The notes below the pieces were generated by a model. That model saw only the letters and a program-made list of their open reading frames with translations, had not been told where the DNA came from and searched no databases. Made by a program: the position numbers and the translations under genes. Positions 7,231-14,353 of a stretch of DNA of 64,000 nt are shown here, in pieces. This DNA comes from Desulfobulbus rhabdoformis (GTDB lineage: Bacteria; Desulfobacterota; Desulfobulbia; Desulfobulbales; Desulfobulbaceae): contig NZ_JAFFQA010000001.1 in the NCBI RefSeq assembly GCF_016919065.1, forward strand, positions 179,070 through 243,069, read 5' to 3'. The first letter of the stretch is position 1. The number at the start of each line of letters is the position of its first letter.

Positions 7231-7584
7231 TCAGGTATCGGTCGAATGTTCACCATCATGACAGTTGCCACAGCACCCCTTATCCAAAGGGTCATAGACT
7301 ATGACTCGAACCTTATTGGGTCCTATCTTCAGCCCGTTTTGCCCGGTAAGGTAAATTTTTTTACGGGGCAGATCGAGTATCTCCGTCATCTTTTCAAAGG
7401 TGGTGCGACTTTGGGGCGAAATGGCCGTTATTCTGCCGGTATGCACAAAGATAATTCCCTCTCCGCAATAATCAGTGGCGATAGTGTTGGAGAGCTGCAG
7501 GGCCATCTCGGAGGTGAAGGGACCATCCAGGCTGATATGGAGATTTCCGTCCCGATACACTGTCTGGAGAGCTTGCACGTTCAT
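7231..7584 (-). CDS. STAS-like small protein with Cys-rich tail
   Basis: A 117-residue protein. Residues ~8-85 have the alternating strand/helix pattern of anti-sigma-factor antagonists and related STAS domains (NLHISLDGPFTSEMALQLSN, then GIIFVHTGRI and a 'LTGQNGLKIGPNKVRV' segment). The Ser phosphorylation motif of SpoIIAA is not clear. The tail GCCGNCHDGEH contains three Cys and a His, a probable metal or haem-like ligand set (CxxCH is present as CGNCH). If it is exported, which is not seen, CxxCH could even carry haem; there is no signal peptide. It is 29 bases downstream of the DUF2325 gene and likely co-transcribed. The STAS assignment is tentative. Confidence 0.5.
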   Translation of the reverse strand: MNVQALQTVYRDGNLHISLDGPFTSEMALQLSNTIATDYCGEGIIFVHTGRITAISPQSRTTFEKMTEILDLPRKKIYLTGQNGLKIGPNKVRVIVYDPLDKGCCGNCHDGEHSTDT

Positions 7585-7613
7585 TGGGGGGTCCTATATG
7601 TTTTTTAGTTTTA

Positions 7614-8870
7614 TTATTGAACAATATCGCTTAGTCCCCGTGCCAGTGAGGAAAGACCTGAGCTGCGCATGGGAACAAAGGGTTTCTGGTATCGTTTACA
7701 CATTTTTTTGACGCATTTGCAGGCGTCATGGCTGACGCAATCTATGGGGCAAAGGACCGCATCCGCTGTATTCAGCAATTTAGGCAGTATGTTGCGGGAG
7801 GCCTCTTTGCCCCCATCATGATGGAGAAACCGTCCCCCTGACTGTTCGACCAGCTGGCGATAATGGGGGACCATTTTGTGCAGACCACCGACATAGAGCA
7901 CGGTTTTCCCACACAGGTTCAGCCCCGGGCAGTTTGAAGTGTCCTTATCTGCGCAGATGGAGCAGGGGCTTTGCTCCTCACTCAATCGATCAAAAAATTG
8001 GTTTTCCAGGATGGAGAGTTCCCGCGCCTGCTCCTGGCTGCGTTGCTCCAGAGTTTTGTTTACCTGCTGCAGCGTCTGCAACTGATTGTCCTTATGGGCC
8101 ACCTGCCTTCGCAGGTTTTCTGATTCCTCGCTTAGTGCATCGAGCTGGCCCACCAGAAGATTGTTCTCCTGGCGTATGCTCTCTATTATCTCCTGCTTCT
8201 GTTCCAGCTTTTTATTGAAGGTTCCGCTGGTGTCTTGGGGTAGCTCATTCGTTGACTCCTCCCTGCTCAACGCGGCCTTGGCTGCGGCGAGTTCCTGGTG
8301 TAGTCCGCTGTTTTCCGACAATAATTTTTTTCTGTCTTTTCTAAATTGTTGCCGCTCAGACCCCATGACCTCTTCAAGCATGGCGAGTTTTGAGCGCAGG
8401 TCTGCGATGAGTTTGCGTGTCCGGAACATGCTGTTGGTCCAGTCATGACTGAGCATATGAAGCTCACCATAGCATCGGCTGACAAGACTTGCCGATGCGT
8501 AGGGATGCACCAGCAGACTCCACCAGCCTGCGTCAATGTTTCCCTTGCTCAGATCCTCTTTCCATAGAGCCATGATCTCTGACTCTTCCTTGACCAGGTG
8601 ATATTTTTTAAAATGAGTGCGGTATTTTTTATTGAGGTATTTCTGCAGCGCACGTCCTGAGGCATCAGAGGTGTCGGAGATTTGTATGAAATGCGTGTGG
8701 AGCTGATAGTCATCGAGCTTCGCCTGGGTCTTATACACCTTCTCCTTGCTTAATTTTCGTAATTCCGCCCGGCTCAGACAGGTGCCGATAAGGGCACATT
8801 TGAAGCAGGGTTCAATCTCCCAGATTGTTCGCTTCGCCAGGGTTCGTGAAGCTACGGTGATCGTTTTCAT
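7614..8870 (-). CDS. DUF2325 coiled-coil protein
   Basis: A 418-residue protein. The C-terminal ~100 residues carry the DUF2325 pattern: GKTVLYVGGLHKMVPHYRQL, then GGRFLHHDGG, ILPKLLNTADAVLCPIDCVS, a CKCVKKMC cluster and FVPMRSSGLSSL. The middle (~170-310) is a long heptad-rich coiled coil, and the N-terminus has CFKCALIGTCL, another Cys pair. DUF2325 proteins are of unknown biochemistry and are often near redox or metal genes; the Cys clusters suggest metal sensing or binding. Start chosen at ATG 8870 with TTGAGG upstream. A predicted promoter (TTGACA / CATGAT) and two TTAG-N6-CTAA palindromes lie upstream, facing the divergent solenoid gene. Confidence 0.8.
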   Translation of the reverse strand: MKTITVASRTLAKRTIWEIEPCFKCALIGTCLSRAELRKLSKEKVYKTQAKLDDYQLHTHFIQISDTSDASGRALQKYLNKKYRTHFKKYHLVKEESEIMALWKEDLSKGNIDAGWWSLLVHPYASASLVSRCYGELHMLSHDWTNSMFRTRKLIADLRSKLAMLEEVMGSERQQFRKDRKKLLSENSGLHQELAAAKAALSREESTNELPQDTSGTFNKKLEQKQEIIESIRQENNLLVGQLDALSEESENLRRQVAHKDNQLQTLQQVNKTLEQRSQEQARELSILENQFFDRLSEEQSPCSICADKDTSNCPGLNLCGKTVLYVGGLHKMVPHYRQLVEQSGGRFLHHDGGKEASRNILPKLLNTADAVLCPIDCVSHDACKCVKKMCKRYQKPFVPMRSSGLSSLARGLSDIVQ

Positions 8871-8920
8871 AAAGCATACCTCAAGACTCGACTAGACAGG
8901 TTTAAATACGATTTACTTTT

Positions 8921-8934
8921 TTAGCGTTCGCTAA
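8921..8934. promoter_or_regulatory. TTAG-N6-CTAA palindrome 1
   Basis: TTAGCGTTCGCTAA, a perfect inverted repeat with a 2-base centre, just downstream of the predicted -10 of the DUF2325 gene promoter. A candidate operator of a metalloregulator (DtxR/IdeR sites have similar TTAG/CTAA halves). Confidence 0.55.
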
Positions 8935-8943
8935 CTTTAGACT

Positions 8944-8972
8944 ATCATGCCGGTTGTGACCCAAAATGTCAA
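8944..8972 (-). promoter_or_regulatory. Predicted sigma-70 promoter of the DUF2325 operon
   Basis: On the - strand, TTGACA (8972-8967), a 17-base spacer, then CATGAT (8949-8944). Operators 8921-8934 and 8981-8994 flank it on either side. Confidence 0.45.
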
Positions 8973-8980
8973 CAATTTTA

Positions 8981-8994
8981 TTAGTTGGTCCTAA
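8981..8994. promoter_or_regulatory. TTAG-N6-CTAA palindrome 2
   Basis: TTAGTTGGTCCTAA, the second of three such sites in the same 308-base divergent intergenic region, upstream of the DUF2325 -35 box. Confidence 0.5.
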
Positions 8995-9088
8995 AAAGCA
9001 TGAATTGAGTTGTAGTGCACTATAAATAATTGACTTTTTAAATTGGGATGCAAGCGGGTTAGAAAGTAAAGTCAGGATAATTTTTTGT

Positions 9089-9117
9089 TTGACAATATTT
9101 TTAGATATGTCTAACTT
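9089..9117 (+). promoter_or_regulatory. Predicted promoter of the solenoid gene with palindrome 3 in the spacer
   Basis: TTGACA (9089-9094), 17-base spacer, TAACTT (9112-9117). TTAGATATGTCTAA (9101-9114) overlaps the spacer and -10, the geometry expected of a repressor site. Confidence 0.5.
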
Positions 9118-9178
9118 TTTATTGACGTAGATCTATCAGCACGAATCAATCCTGAACCCGTAAGAGGAACAGAGCACA

Positions 9179-10762
9179 ATGGCGTTATCTCAAGCATACA
9201 GCGAAGCAGGCGATGGCCTGAAGAGGGAGAGACTCACTTTGGTGCAGTGTCGTACCACTGTGGACTTCGCCAAACTAGCTGCGGAGTTTGCTTTGGCAGA
9301 CAATCGTGCGGGGGTGTTGAAGGCGCTGGAAAGAGCAAGGTGCGTTTGTGCCACCCTTAAGGATTACCAGGTCTTGATCAGTGCGGTTGTCAGCTTGCTC
9401 AATGATCCTGAGGTAGCGACGATCCTCGCCTTTGAAACGATGTTCACGCTCAAGTCAAGCGGTGATCAGGCACAGATGGCCGACTACTGTCATAGATATC
9501 TCAGGGATAGATCTCTTGCCTTGCAACTCTATCGGTCTGCGGCCAATTTTTGCGAGTGTGTGGAAGAGTTGGCAGGGGTTGCAGAGATGGTTGTACATGA
9601 GCTTGGCGATTTAGAGGCCGGGCGAGAAATTTTGCAGCGGGCAAGAAGGCGAGCTACCGATCATGGCAGTTGTATTTTTCTCGCTCGCAAAGTGCTTGCC
9701 ATCACCGGGGATACGGTGCTGGCAGACTTGTTGCTGCTGCGAGCCGGCGATCTGGCCACTGCGCCAGAGGAAATGATTGTCACGGCAACCGAGCTTGTCA
9801 CCAAGATCAACAATCGAGCCGGTGCCTGGGTATGCCTGCGGCGCGCAGAAGAAACCGCCACAACCCGGGAAAGCCTGAAAATGCTCATGCTGGCCGTGTT
9901 GACCCTGCTTGACGATGAGGCATGGCACGAGAAGCTTGCCCGGAAAATTGAGATCCGTTCCCGTTGCAGTGAACAGTATGCTCATTTTTATCAAAAGGAA
10001 AAACGGGCAAAATCCTGTTACTGCTTTGTTATTCTCGCACAGGAAGTCTATCAGTCGGTTCAGGATCACGACTATTGTCGCTGTCTCTACCAAAAGGCGT
10101 ATACGCGTGCACAGACATTTCAGCAGAAGATCAAGGTCGTGGAAGGAGTCGCGCGTTACCTGAAAGATCTGCAATGGCTTGAGGTGATGCTGCATGAACT
10201 TCTCAGAGAGTGTGAAGACATCGTCAAAGTCGATGCGGCAGTCGCCCTGATGATGGCGTATCTTCCCGGTGGGAAAAAGCGTGCGAGGAAGGTTTACACT
10301 GGCCTGGAGAAAAACTGTGTTGGTTGTCGCTGTTATCTTCGTTTGGCGCACAGCGTCCTGGTTTCTCTTGGGGATCAGCAGTTGGGGCGAACGCTGTACC
10401 GTCGAGCCGAGGAAGCCGCTTGCACTCAGATGGAGCTTCTCATGTTGACCCAATCCATCGAAGATGAGCTCGGTGATGGCGGCTGGGTACAATCTCTCTT
10501 TCGAAGAGCCCTTCAGCTTTGCCGAAATGGAGGAGAGTTCGCCATACTGGCTCAGGCTGTTGCCAAGAGTCGCTTCGGCTCAGCGCAGCTTGCTGATCAC
10601 ATCCGCCAAAGAGCGGAGGCCGTACTTTATCTCCCCCAAGAACAGAAGCTGTTTGCGAGAATCTTTTATTACTTGTTTCCCGATCAGGGCGCAGTGGAAT
10701 CCGATGCCATTAACCTGCGGACTACTGCCGTGCAGTTCCATGATCAGGCGATGTCCTTATAA
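9179..10762 (+). CDS. Orphan alpha-solenoid (TPR-like) repeat protein
   Basis: A 527-residue, apparently all-helical protein beginning at ATG after an AGAGGA site. About a dozen degenerate ~35-residue units are visible, each with a 'LA..V...LGD...A..LY.RA...A' core (for example VLAITGDTVLADLLLLRAGDLA, VLVSLGDQQLGRTLYRRAEEAA in outline). This suggests a right-handed superhelix like TPR or Sel1 repeats. Cys is frequent (about 20), partly in the repeat helices, which is high for such a protein. No signal peptide or catalytic motif is seen, so a cytosolic scaffold or sensor is likely. It is transcribed divergently from the DUF2325 gene under a shared set of TTAG-N6-CTAA sites. I cannot name a family. 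Confidence 0.75.
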   Translation: MALSQAYSEAGDGLKRERLTLVQCRTTVDFAKLAAEFALADNRAGVLKALERARCVCATLKDYQVLISAVVSLLNDPEVATILAFETMFTLKSSGDQAQMADYCHRYLRDRSLALQLYRSAANFCECVEELAGVAEMVVHELGDLEAGREILQRARRRATDHGSCIFLARKVLAITGDTVLADLLLLRAGDLATAPEEMIVTATELVTKINNRAGAWVCLRRAEETATTRESLKMLMLAVLTLLDDEAWHEKLARKIEIRSRCSEQYAHFYQKEKRAKSCYCFVILAQEVYQSVQDHDYCRCLYQKAYTRAQTFQQKIKVVEGVARYLKDLQWLEVMLHELLRECEDIVKVDAAVALMMAYLPGGKKRARKVYTGLEKNCVGCRCYLRLAHSVLVSLGDQQLGRTLYRRAEEAACTQMELLMLTQSIEDELGDGGWVQSLFRRALQLCRNGGEFAILAQAVAKSRFGSAQLADHIRQRAEAVLYLPQEQKLFARIFYYLFPDQGAVESDAINLRTTAVQFHDQAMSL

Positions 10763-10850
10763 TGGGCGCTTGGCTCCTTAGAAAAGCAGAGTCAAAGATT
10801 AACCTGAATCAGCAAGCATTCATTGATGCGGGGGGGAGCAGAACTATAGG

Positions 10851-10989
10851 GTGTCTTGAATAATTAGATTTTTCAATCAAGGTCAAGGCATGTGAAAAAT
10901 TTTACCGCAGGCATATACCTGATATTCCGAGGATAAAATCTTGAGCATAACGCAGAGATTGGCAGAAAAAGCAATTATTCAAGATTCAC
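10851..10989 (+). repeat. Full copy of the ~140-bp palindromic repeat
   Basis: The ends are inverted: GTGTCTTGAATAATTAGATTTTTC on the left and, as reverse complement of the right end, GTGAATCTTGAATAATTGCTTTTTC. An inner pair (TGTGAAAAATTTTA and TAAAATCTTGAGCAT) is decayed compared with the copy at 52784. The element has no coding capacity and is of MITE or BIME-like size. Confidence 0.8.
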
Positions 10990-11032
10990 TATAATTGAGC
11001 GACCACCCGCCGCTACGAATGCAGAACAAGAG

Positions 11033-11067
11033 ACACCACCCACCATTGACCATATAGTGAGTGGTGT
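11033..11067 (-). terminator. Stem-loop after the small membrane protein operon
   Basis: ACACCACCCAC pairs with GTGAGTGGTGT (one mismatch) around a 13-base loop, 24 bases beyond the stop at 11091. No T-run. Confidence 0.4.
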
Positions 11068-11090
11068 TGTGTATGGCGGAAAAATAAGGA

Positions 11091-11381
11091 CTAAGCAGAA
11101 GGGGGCAGGTCGGCCGCTGAATCTGATGCAGCAGCCGGAGCAGGGGACAATGCTGTATTCGAAGCTTGCGATTTCACCTTGGTCGTTCGTTTTTCAGGCT
11201 GGTAGAGAAACTGGTGCCAGAGACTGAAGGCAACCAGGGCTACACCGGCACCTGTGTGCAGGTTTTTCATCAAACGATTGCGTTTTAAAAAGGGTGCAGT
11301 TATCACCGTTATGCCAAGGGTGGCTGTCATTCCAATTTTGGCAATTTCTTTTTTCGTCTCACGATCGAGCTTTTCTGACAT
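11091..11381 (-). CDS. Small helical-hairpin membrane protein
   Basis: A 96-residue protein with two closely spaced hydrophobic helices (~residues 15-32, IGMTATLGITVITAPF, and ~42-60, HTGAGVALVAFSLWHQFLY) joined by a basic KRNRLMKN turn. A Pro/Ala/Ser-rich soluble tail follows. The His in the second helix (HTGAG, WHQF) resembles membrane haem/quinone-domain fragments, but nothing definite can be said. Its ATG lies inside the 3' end of a 44-residue upstream frame (11359-11493), so translation is probably coupled. The pair is transcribed from a region containing a TTAG-N6-CTAA site shared with the divergent methyltransferase. Confidence 0.65.
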   Translation of the reverse strand: MSEKLDRETKKEIAKIGMTATLGITVITAPFLKRNRLMKNLHTGAGVALVAFSLWHQFLYQPEKRTTKVKSQASNTALSPAPAAASDSAADLPPSA

Positions 11382-11493
11382 TTCGTCTCTTTCGTCGTTC
11401 TATGGTTCGCATGGTCCCTTTGCCGGTCTGTAGGGCAAGGACGCATGTCAGGGCTGTGGCGACACTACAGGCTATTGGAATGAATGCAAACAT
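11359..11493 (-). CDS. 44-residue single-helix membrane protein
   Basis: A very short frame with a perfect AGGAGG site 9 bases before ATG. The protein begins MFAFIPIACSVATALTCVLA, a single hydrophobic helix, and ends in a strongly basic tail (RTIERRKRRNVRKARS). It overlaps the start of the 96-residue membrane protein by 23 bases in another frame, typical of translational coupling. No family recognised; the near-ideal ribosome binding site and positive-inside tail argue that it is real. Confidence 0.65.
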   Translation of the reverse strand: MFAFIPIACSVATALTCVLALQTGKGTMRTIERRKRRNVRKARS

Positions 11494-11607
11494 ATCTGGC
11501 CTCCTCGTATCAAGTCTAAAATGTTAAGCGCACAAAATTTTATTTAAGTAGCAAAGCATTCATTTGTGTTTCGGAGAGTTGTCGAAGGTTATTATTTGAT
11601 TAAAGCG

Positions 11608-11636
11608 AACCTAACTTTACTAGGGAGTCCTGTCAA
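11608..11636 (-). promoter_or_regulatory. Predicted promoter of the small membrane protein operon
   Basis: On the - strand TTGACA (11636-11631), 17-base spacer, TAGGTT (11613-11608). The palindrome at 11645-11658 lies 8 bases upstream of the -35. Confidence 0.35.
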
Positions 11637-11644
11637 GGCTAAAA

Positions 11645-11658
11645 TTAGCTAAGGCTAA
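11645..11658. promoter_or_regulatory. TTAG-N6-CTAA palindrome 4
   Basis: TTAGCTAAGGCTAA, the same half-site pattern and spacing as the three sites at 8.9-9.1 kb. It lies between the divergent small-membrane-protein operon and the methyltransferase gene. Confidence 0.5.
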
Positions 11659-11669
11659 TAAACAACGGA

Positions 11670-12455
11670 TTGGCTGAATTCGTTTATTGCAAGAAAGGAA
11701 GGAAACGGATTAAAAAGGATGGTGAGGGTAACAAGAGATTCAATGTTTTCATTGATCCATCCTGTTGCACAAACAAAATATACTTGATCGAAATCATAGC
11801 CGGAGTACCCCTTGCAACATGTCTGGGAAAGGAGGCAAGGGATTCGAAAAACAAAATTTCCACAGAGGTGCTACAATTGAATGGCGATATTTCTTTAGAG
11901 ATAATGGGGCCAATATTTACTGCGGTATCGGGAGATGTTTCTCTGGCTCTAAAGGTACTCGAACTCAAACCAGAGGCTATCGTTCTCGATGTGGGAACGG
12001 GGGCCGCGCAATGTGCCCTTTCTCTTGCGCTGCAGGGGGTCGACGTCGTGACCGGGGAGCCGGCGACCGATACGTCCATATATGCTGGCAAGGATTGGTA
12101 TGACAAAGCAAAGCGTTTGGGTGTTGCTGAGCGTATAACGTTTCAGCCTTTCGCCGCACACGACATGCCCTTTCCTGAAAGATCATTTGATGCGGTTTTC
12201 TTTTTTGGCGTTCTGCACCACATCGATGAAGTCCAGCGGCAAGCCGTTTTTCATGAAGCCTTCAGAGTGATAAAACCCGGTGGACCCATGGTCTTTTTTG
12301 AGCCAAAGGCGAAGACCTTGGAGGTGGTCAGGAGGTCTGATCCAGGCCACCCCGACGCCGCAAATCCCGAAGAGTACACCCAAGGTTTCGGTACGCGTGT
12401 GGACAAGATCACGGGACAGATGATGCACATCTCTATTTTTCGAAATATTGCTTGA
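11670..12455 (+). CDS. Class I SAM-dependent methyltransferase
   Basis: A frame of 261 codons. The Rossmann core starts near residue 103 with motif I VLDVGTGAAQCALSLA. The acidic ribose-binding position is in VVTGEPATD, and motif IV is FDAVFFFGVLHHIDE, with KPGGPMVFFEP as the post-core strand. The substrate is unknown; the layout fits small-molecule or arsenite-type methyltransferases equally. The start is uncertain: the TTG at 11670 has no ribosome binding site, and the first ~75 residues do not look like the family. An AAAGGAGG run at 11828 and another frame there hint at a wrong start or an N-terminal frameshift. The stop lies inside a short dispersed repeat (12451). Confidence 0.7.
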   Translation: MAEFVYCKKGRKRIKKDGEGNKRFNVFIDPSCCTNKIYLIEIIAGVPLATCLGKEARDSKNKISTEVLQLNGDISLEIMGPIFTAVSGDVSLALKVLELKPEAIVLDVGTGAAQCALSLALQGVDVVTGEPATDTSIYAGKDWYDKAKRLGVAERITFQPFAAHDMPFPERSFDAVFFFGVLHHIDEVQRQAVFHEAFRVIKPGGPMVFFEPKAKTLEVVRRSDPGHPDAANPEEYTQGFGTRVDKITGQMMHISIFRNIA

Positions 12456-12474
12456 ATCCGTGAGCATTCATCGG
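12451..12474. repeat. Second copy of the CTTGAATCCGTGAG repeat
   Basis: CTTGAATCCGTGAGCATTCATC corresponds to 6052-6074. It contains the stop codon of the methyltransferase; the other copy cuts a methyltransferase relic. Confidence 0.5.
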
Positions 12475-12660
12475 CATGTCACAAACAATGGAGGTGGCGT
12501 GCTGATGGATGCCCCAAGGGGCGGCGGCTGAAACTGAACTACCAATGAATGAGTTAAAAAAATCTTCGTATCTGCAATAGAACACCTTGTTTAGTGATCA
12601 CTCCCCGTCACGGATTAAGGTATTGATCAGGGTACCGAAGAATTATTTTATTCCCTGTCT

Positions 12661-12769
12661 CCTGCTGCTGAACGGCTTGGGGCTGGGCGGGACGAGAGCC
12701 CCAGGACGGAAAGGAGTTATTTTCCCGGGTCTCAGATCCTCCCCGCCCAGGCCCAGGCCGGTCAGCAGG
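12661..12769. repeat. Long imperfect inverted repeat in the intergenic region
   Basis: CCTGCTGCTGAACGGCTTGG and onward to GCTGGGCGGG (12661-12691) pairs with CCCCGCCCAGGCCCAGGCCG to GTCAGCAGG (12741-12769), apart from a 2-base bulge and a few mismatches, with a ~47-base loop. It lies just past the stop of the Crp/Fnr gene (12778, - strand) and may end its transcript. The remainder of 12475-12777 shows nothing coding. Confidence 0.6.
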
Positions 12770-12777
12770 ATTTCAGA

Positions 12778-13599
12778 TCAATCGACGTACGCTTTACGGC
12801 TCTGTTTTCCTCTTCTTCTCCCTTTTTCCCAGCCATGGCCATTCACCACCTTGCTCACCTGTATCAGCCCTTCCTCGTTGAGCAACTCGACCACGCCATG
12901 CCTGACATGCACCAGTCCCTGTTCTGTCAGGCAGCTGAGGGCTCGGGAAAAGGTTTCTCTGGCCAGGCAGATCTCATCGGCAGCCAGTTCCAGGGGGCGG
13001 AGATCAATTTGAACTGAGGGCGTTTTGCTGCCGATGAGTCTGGCCTGCCGGGTTAACTGGCGGCTCTTGCTCAACAGATAGCCTGCTACTTTTGCCAGAG
13101 CCCGCGATTTGCGGCAGAGGCAGGTGTGTCGGCATGAATGTTCAACGTTTTCAGAGAGCAGGCGGACCACCTGCATCGAGACCGCTGGATCTCGGTGCAT
13201 CAGGTCCGAAAAAAAATCAATGGGCCAGGACCAGCAATGGGAGGCTGCGATGGCCATGGCTGAGTAGCTATAATTGATATGTCTGGAAAGCAGTTGGTGC
13301 AGGCTGAGGTAATGGCCAGGCAATGCTATATGCCGCAGGCACTGTTCCCCTTCGCTGGTGGGGTAGTATTCCTTGATGCGGCCACTGAGCAGGTAGTGAA
13401 ATTGACGGATTGGTTCACCTTCAAAAAACAGGTGCTCTCCACGCCTGAGCGGTCGAAAGATAGCCATGGTTTGCAGTTGTTGCTGCAGTTCTGGAGATAA
13501 GCGCAGTAAAAGAGGGCTATAGAGCAACCCTGTGCGTTCTTTTATGGTCGAGCGTTCCGTCATTGTGCTGGTGTGAAGCTGCGCTAGAGACGATTTCAT
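12778..13599 (-). CDS. Crp/Fnr-family transcription regulator
   Basis: A 273-residue protein with a cyclic-nucleotide-binding-like beta-roll (~residues 40-150: FRPLRRGEHLFFEGEPIRQF, then YLLSGRIKEYYPTSEGE and ALPGHYLSL). A C-terminal winged helix follows, whose recognition helix region is DEICLARETFSRALSCLTEQ. Cys occurs in a C-x3-C-x-C cluster (CRHTCLC, ~180) between the domains. This differs from the Fnr [4Fe-4S] arrangement but could bind a cluster or metal. Deltaproteobacterial relatives (HcpR-type) sense nitrosative stress and bind TTGTGA-N6-TCACAA. Three TGTGA-N6-TCAC(A/G) sites exist elsewhere in the window. The start at 13599 is without a strong ribosome binding site; ATG at 13566 is an alternative. 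Confidence 0.9.
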   Translation of the reverse strand: MKSSLAQLHTSTMTERSTIKERTGLLYSPLLLRLSPELQQQLQTMAIFRPLRRGEHLFFEGEPIRQFHYLLSGRIKEYYPTSEGEQCLRHIALPGHYLSLHQLLSRHINYSYSAMAIAASHCWSWPIDFFSDLMHRDPAVSMQVVRLLSENVEHSCRHTCLCRKSRALAKVAGYLLSKSRQLTRQARLIGSKTPSVQIDLRPLELAADEICLARETFSRALSCLTEQGLVHVRHGVVELLNEEGLIQVSKVVNGHGWEKGRRRGKQSRKAYVD

Positions 13600-13857
13600 A
13601 TTTTTTGTGGTGTGTAGAAATATGTTAGGTTGGTGGTGAGGGCCTCTCCCCCAACGTTTGCCCCCTTTGGAAGAGCCTTAACAGCTAATTTTTTAGACTA
13701 TCCTTAAAAAGTTGTCAATTAATAAAAAGTTTTGATTTTACGTAATTAGCATTGGGGCGCGTACATCAGCGCAGGTGCAGCCGTTGTGTAAGGGAAAAGG
13801 ACACAGGAAAAAAGTATGCATCTTTTCAAGATGCCATTTTTTGAGGGGTGCAGAATT

Positions 13858-14352
13858 TCAGGGAAGCCCACGGATCTGCTTTTCCAGGGTACCTTCCGTG
13901 AACTGACCTGCATGGTGATAGCGGATAATACCCTGGCGATCAATGAGCACGGTCATCGGTATGGCTCGCACTTGAAACAGATCAAGCAGTCGTTGACTGG
14001 AAAGGGCAATGGGGTAGGGAATGGAGTATTCATGGACGAAACGGCGCACGGTTACAGGCCCGGTTTCTGATGAGGCTGCGATTACAGCGAGTCCTGTTCC
14101 AAACCGTTTGTGCAGTTCTTTGAGCGGTGCAATGTTTTTTAGACAACCAGCGCACCAGGGAGCCCAAAATTCCAGAAGCACGGGCCTTCCTCGTAAATCC
14201 TCGAGGCTAAGTGTGGTGCCATCAAGCATGGTCATGGTGCATTCCGGCGCAGGAAAGCCGGTGAGGCTTCCCGCACCCTGGTTTTTGCAACCAGGGAAAA
14301 GAAGGCAGGCTGCAAGCAGGCAAAGCACGACAATGGTCCATGGGTGGCGCAT
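13858..14352 (-). CDS. TlpA/ResA-like thiol-disulfide lipoprotein
   Basis: About 164 residues. The ATG at 14352 is chosen because AGGAG lies 7 bases before it; the longer start at 14370 would place that site inside the gene. The N-terminus is a lipoprotein signal (LAACLLFPGC). The thioredoxin fold has FWAPWCAGCLKNIAPL with the WCAGC redox pair, and RAIPMTVLIDRQGII carries the cis-Pro. It reduces periplasmic disulfides, for example of cytochrome or secretion substrates. It is the last gene of the pilus/secretion run, one base after the preceding stop, so it may service folding of exported pseudopilins. Confidence 0.9.
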   Translation of the reverse strand: MRHPWTIVVLCLLAACLLFPGCKNQGAGSLTGFPAPECTMTMLDGTTLSLEDLRGRPVLLEFWAPWCAGCLKNIAPLKELHKRFGTGLAVIAASSETGPVTVRRFVHEYSIPYPIALSSQRLLDLFQVRAIPMTVLIDRQGIIRYHHAGQFTEGTLEKQIRGLP

Positions 14353-14353
14353 G

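Noticed and set aside
13746..13943. 65-residue - strand frame beside TlpA
   Set aside because: It overlaps the 3' end of the TlpA-like gene in another frame with a composition typical of a shadow frame.
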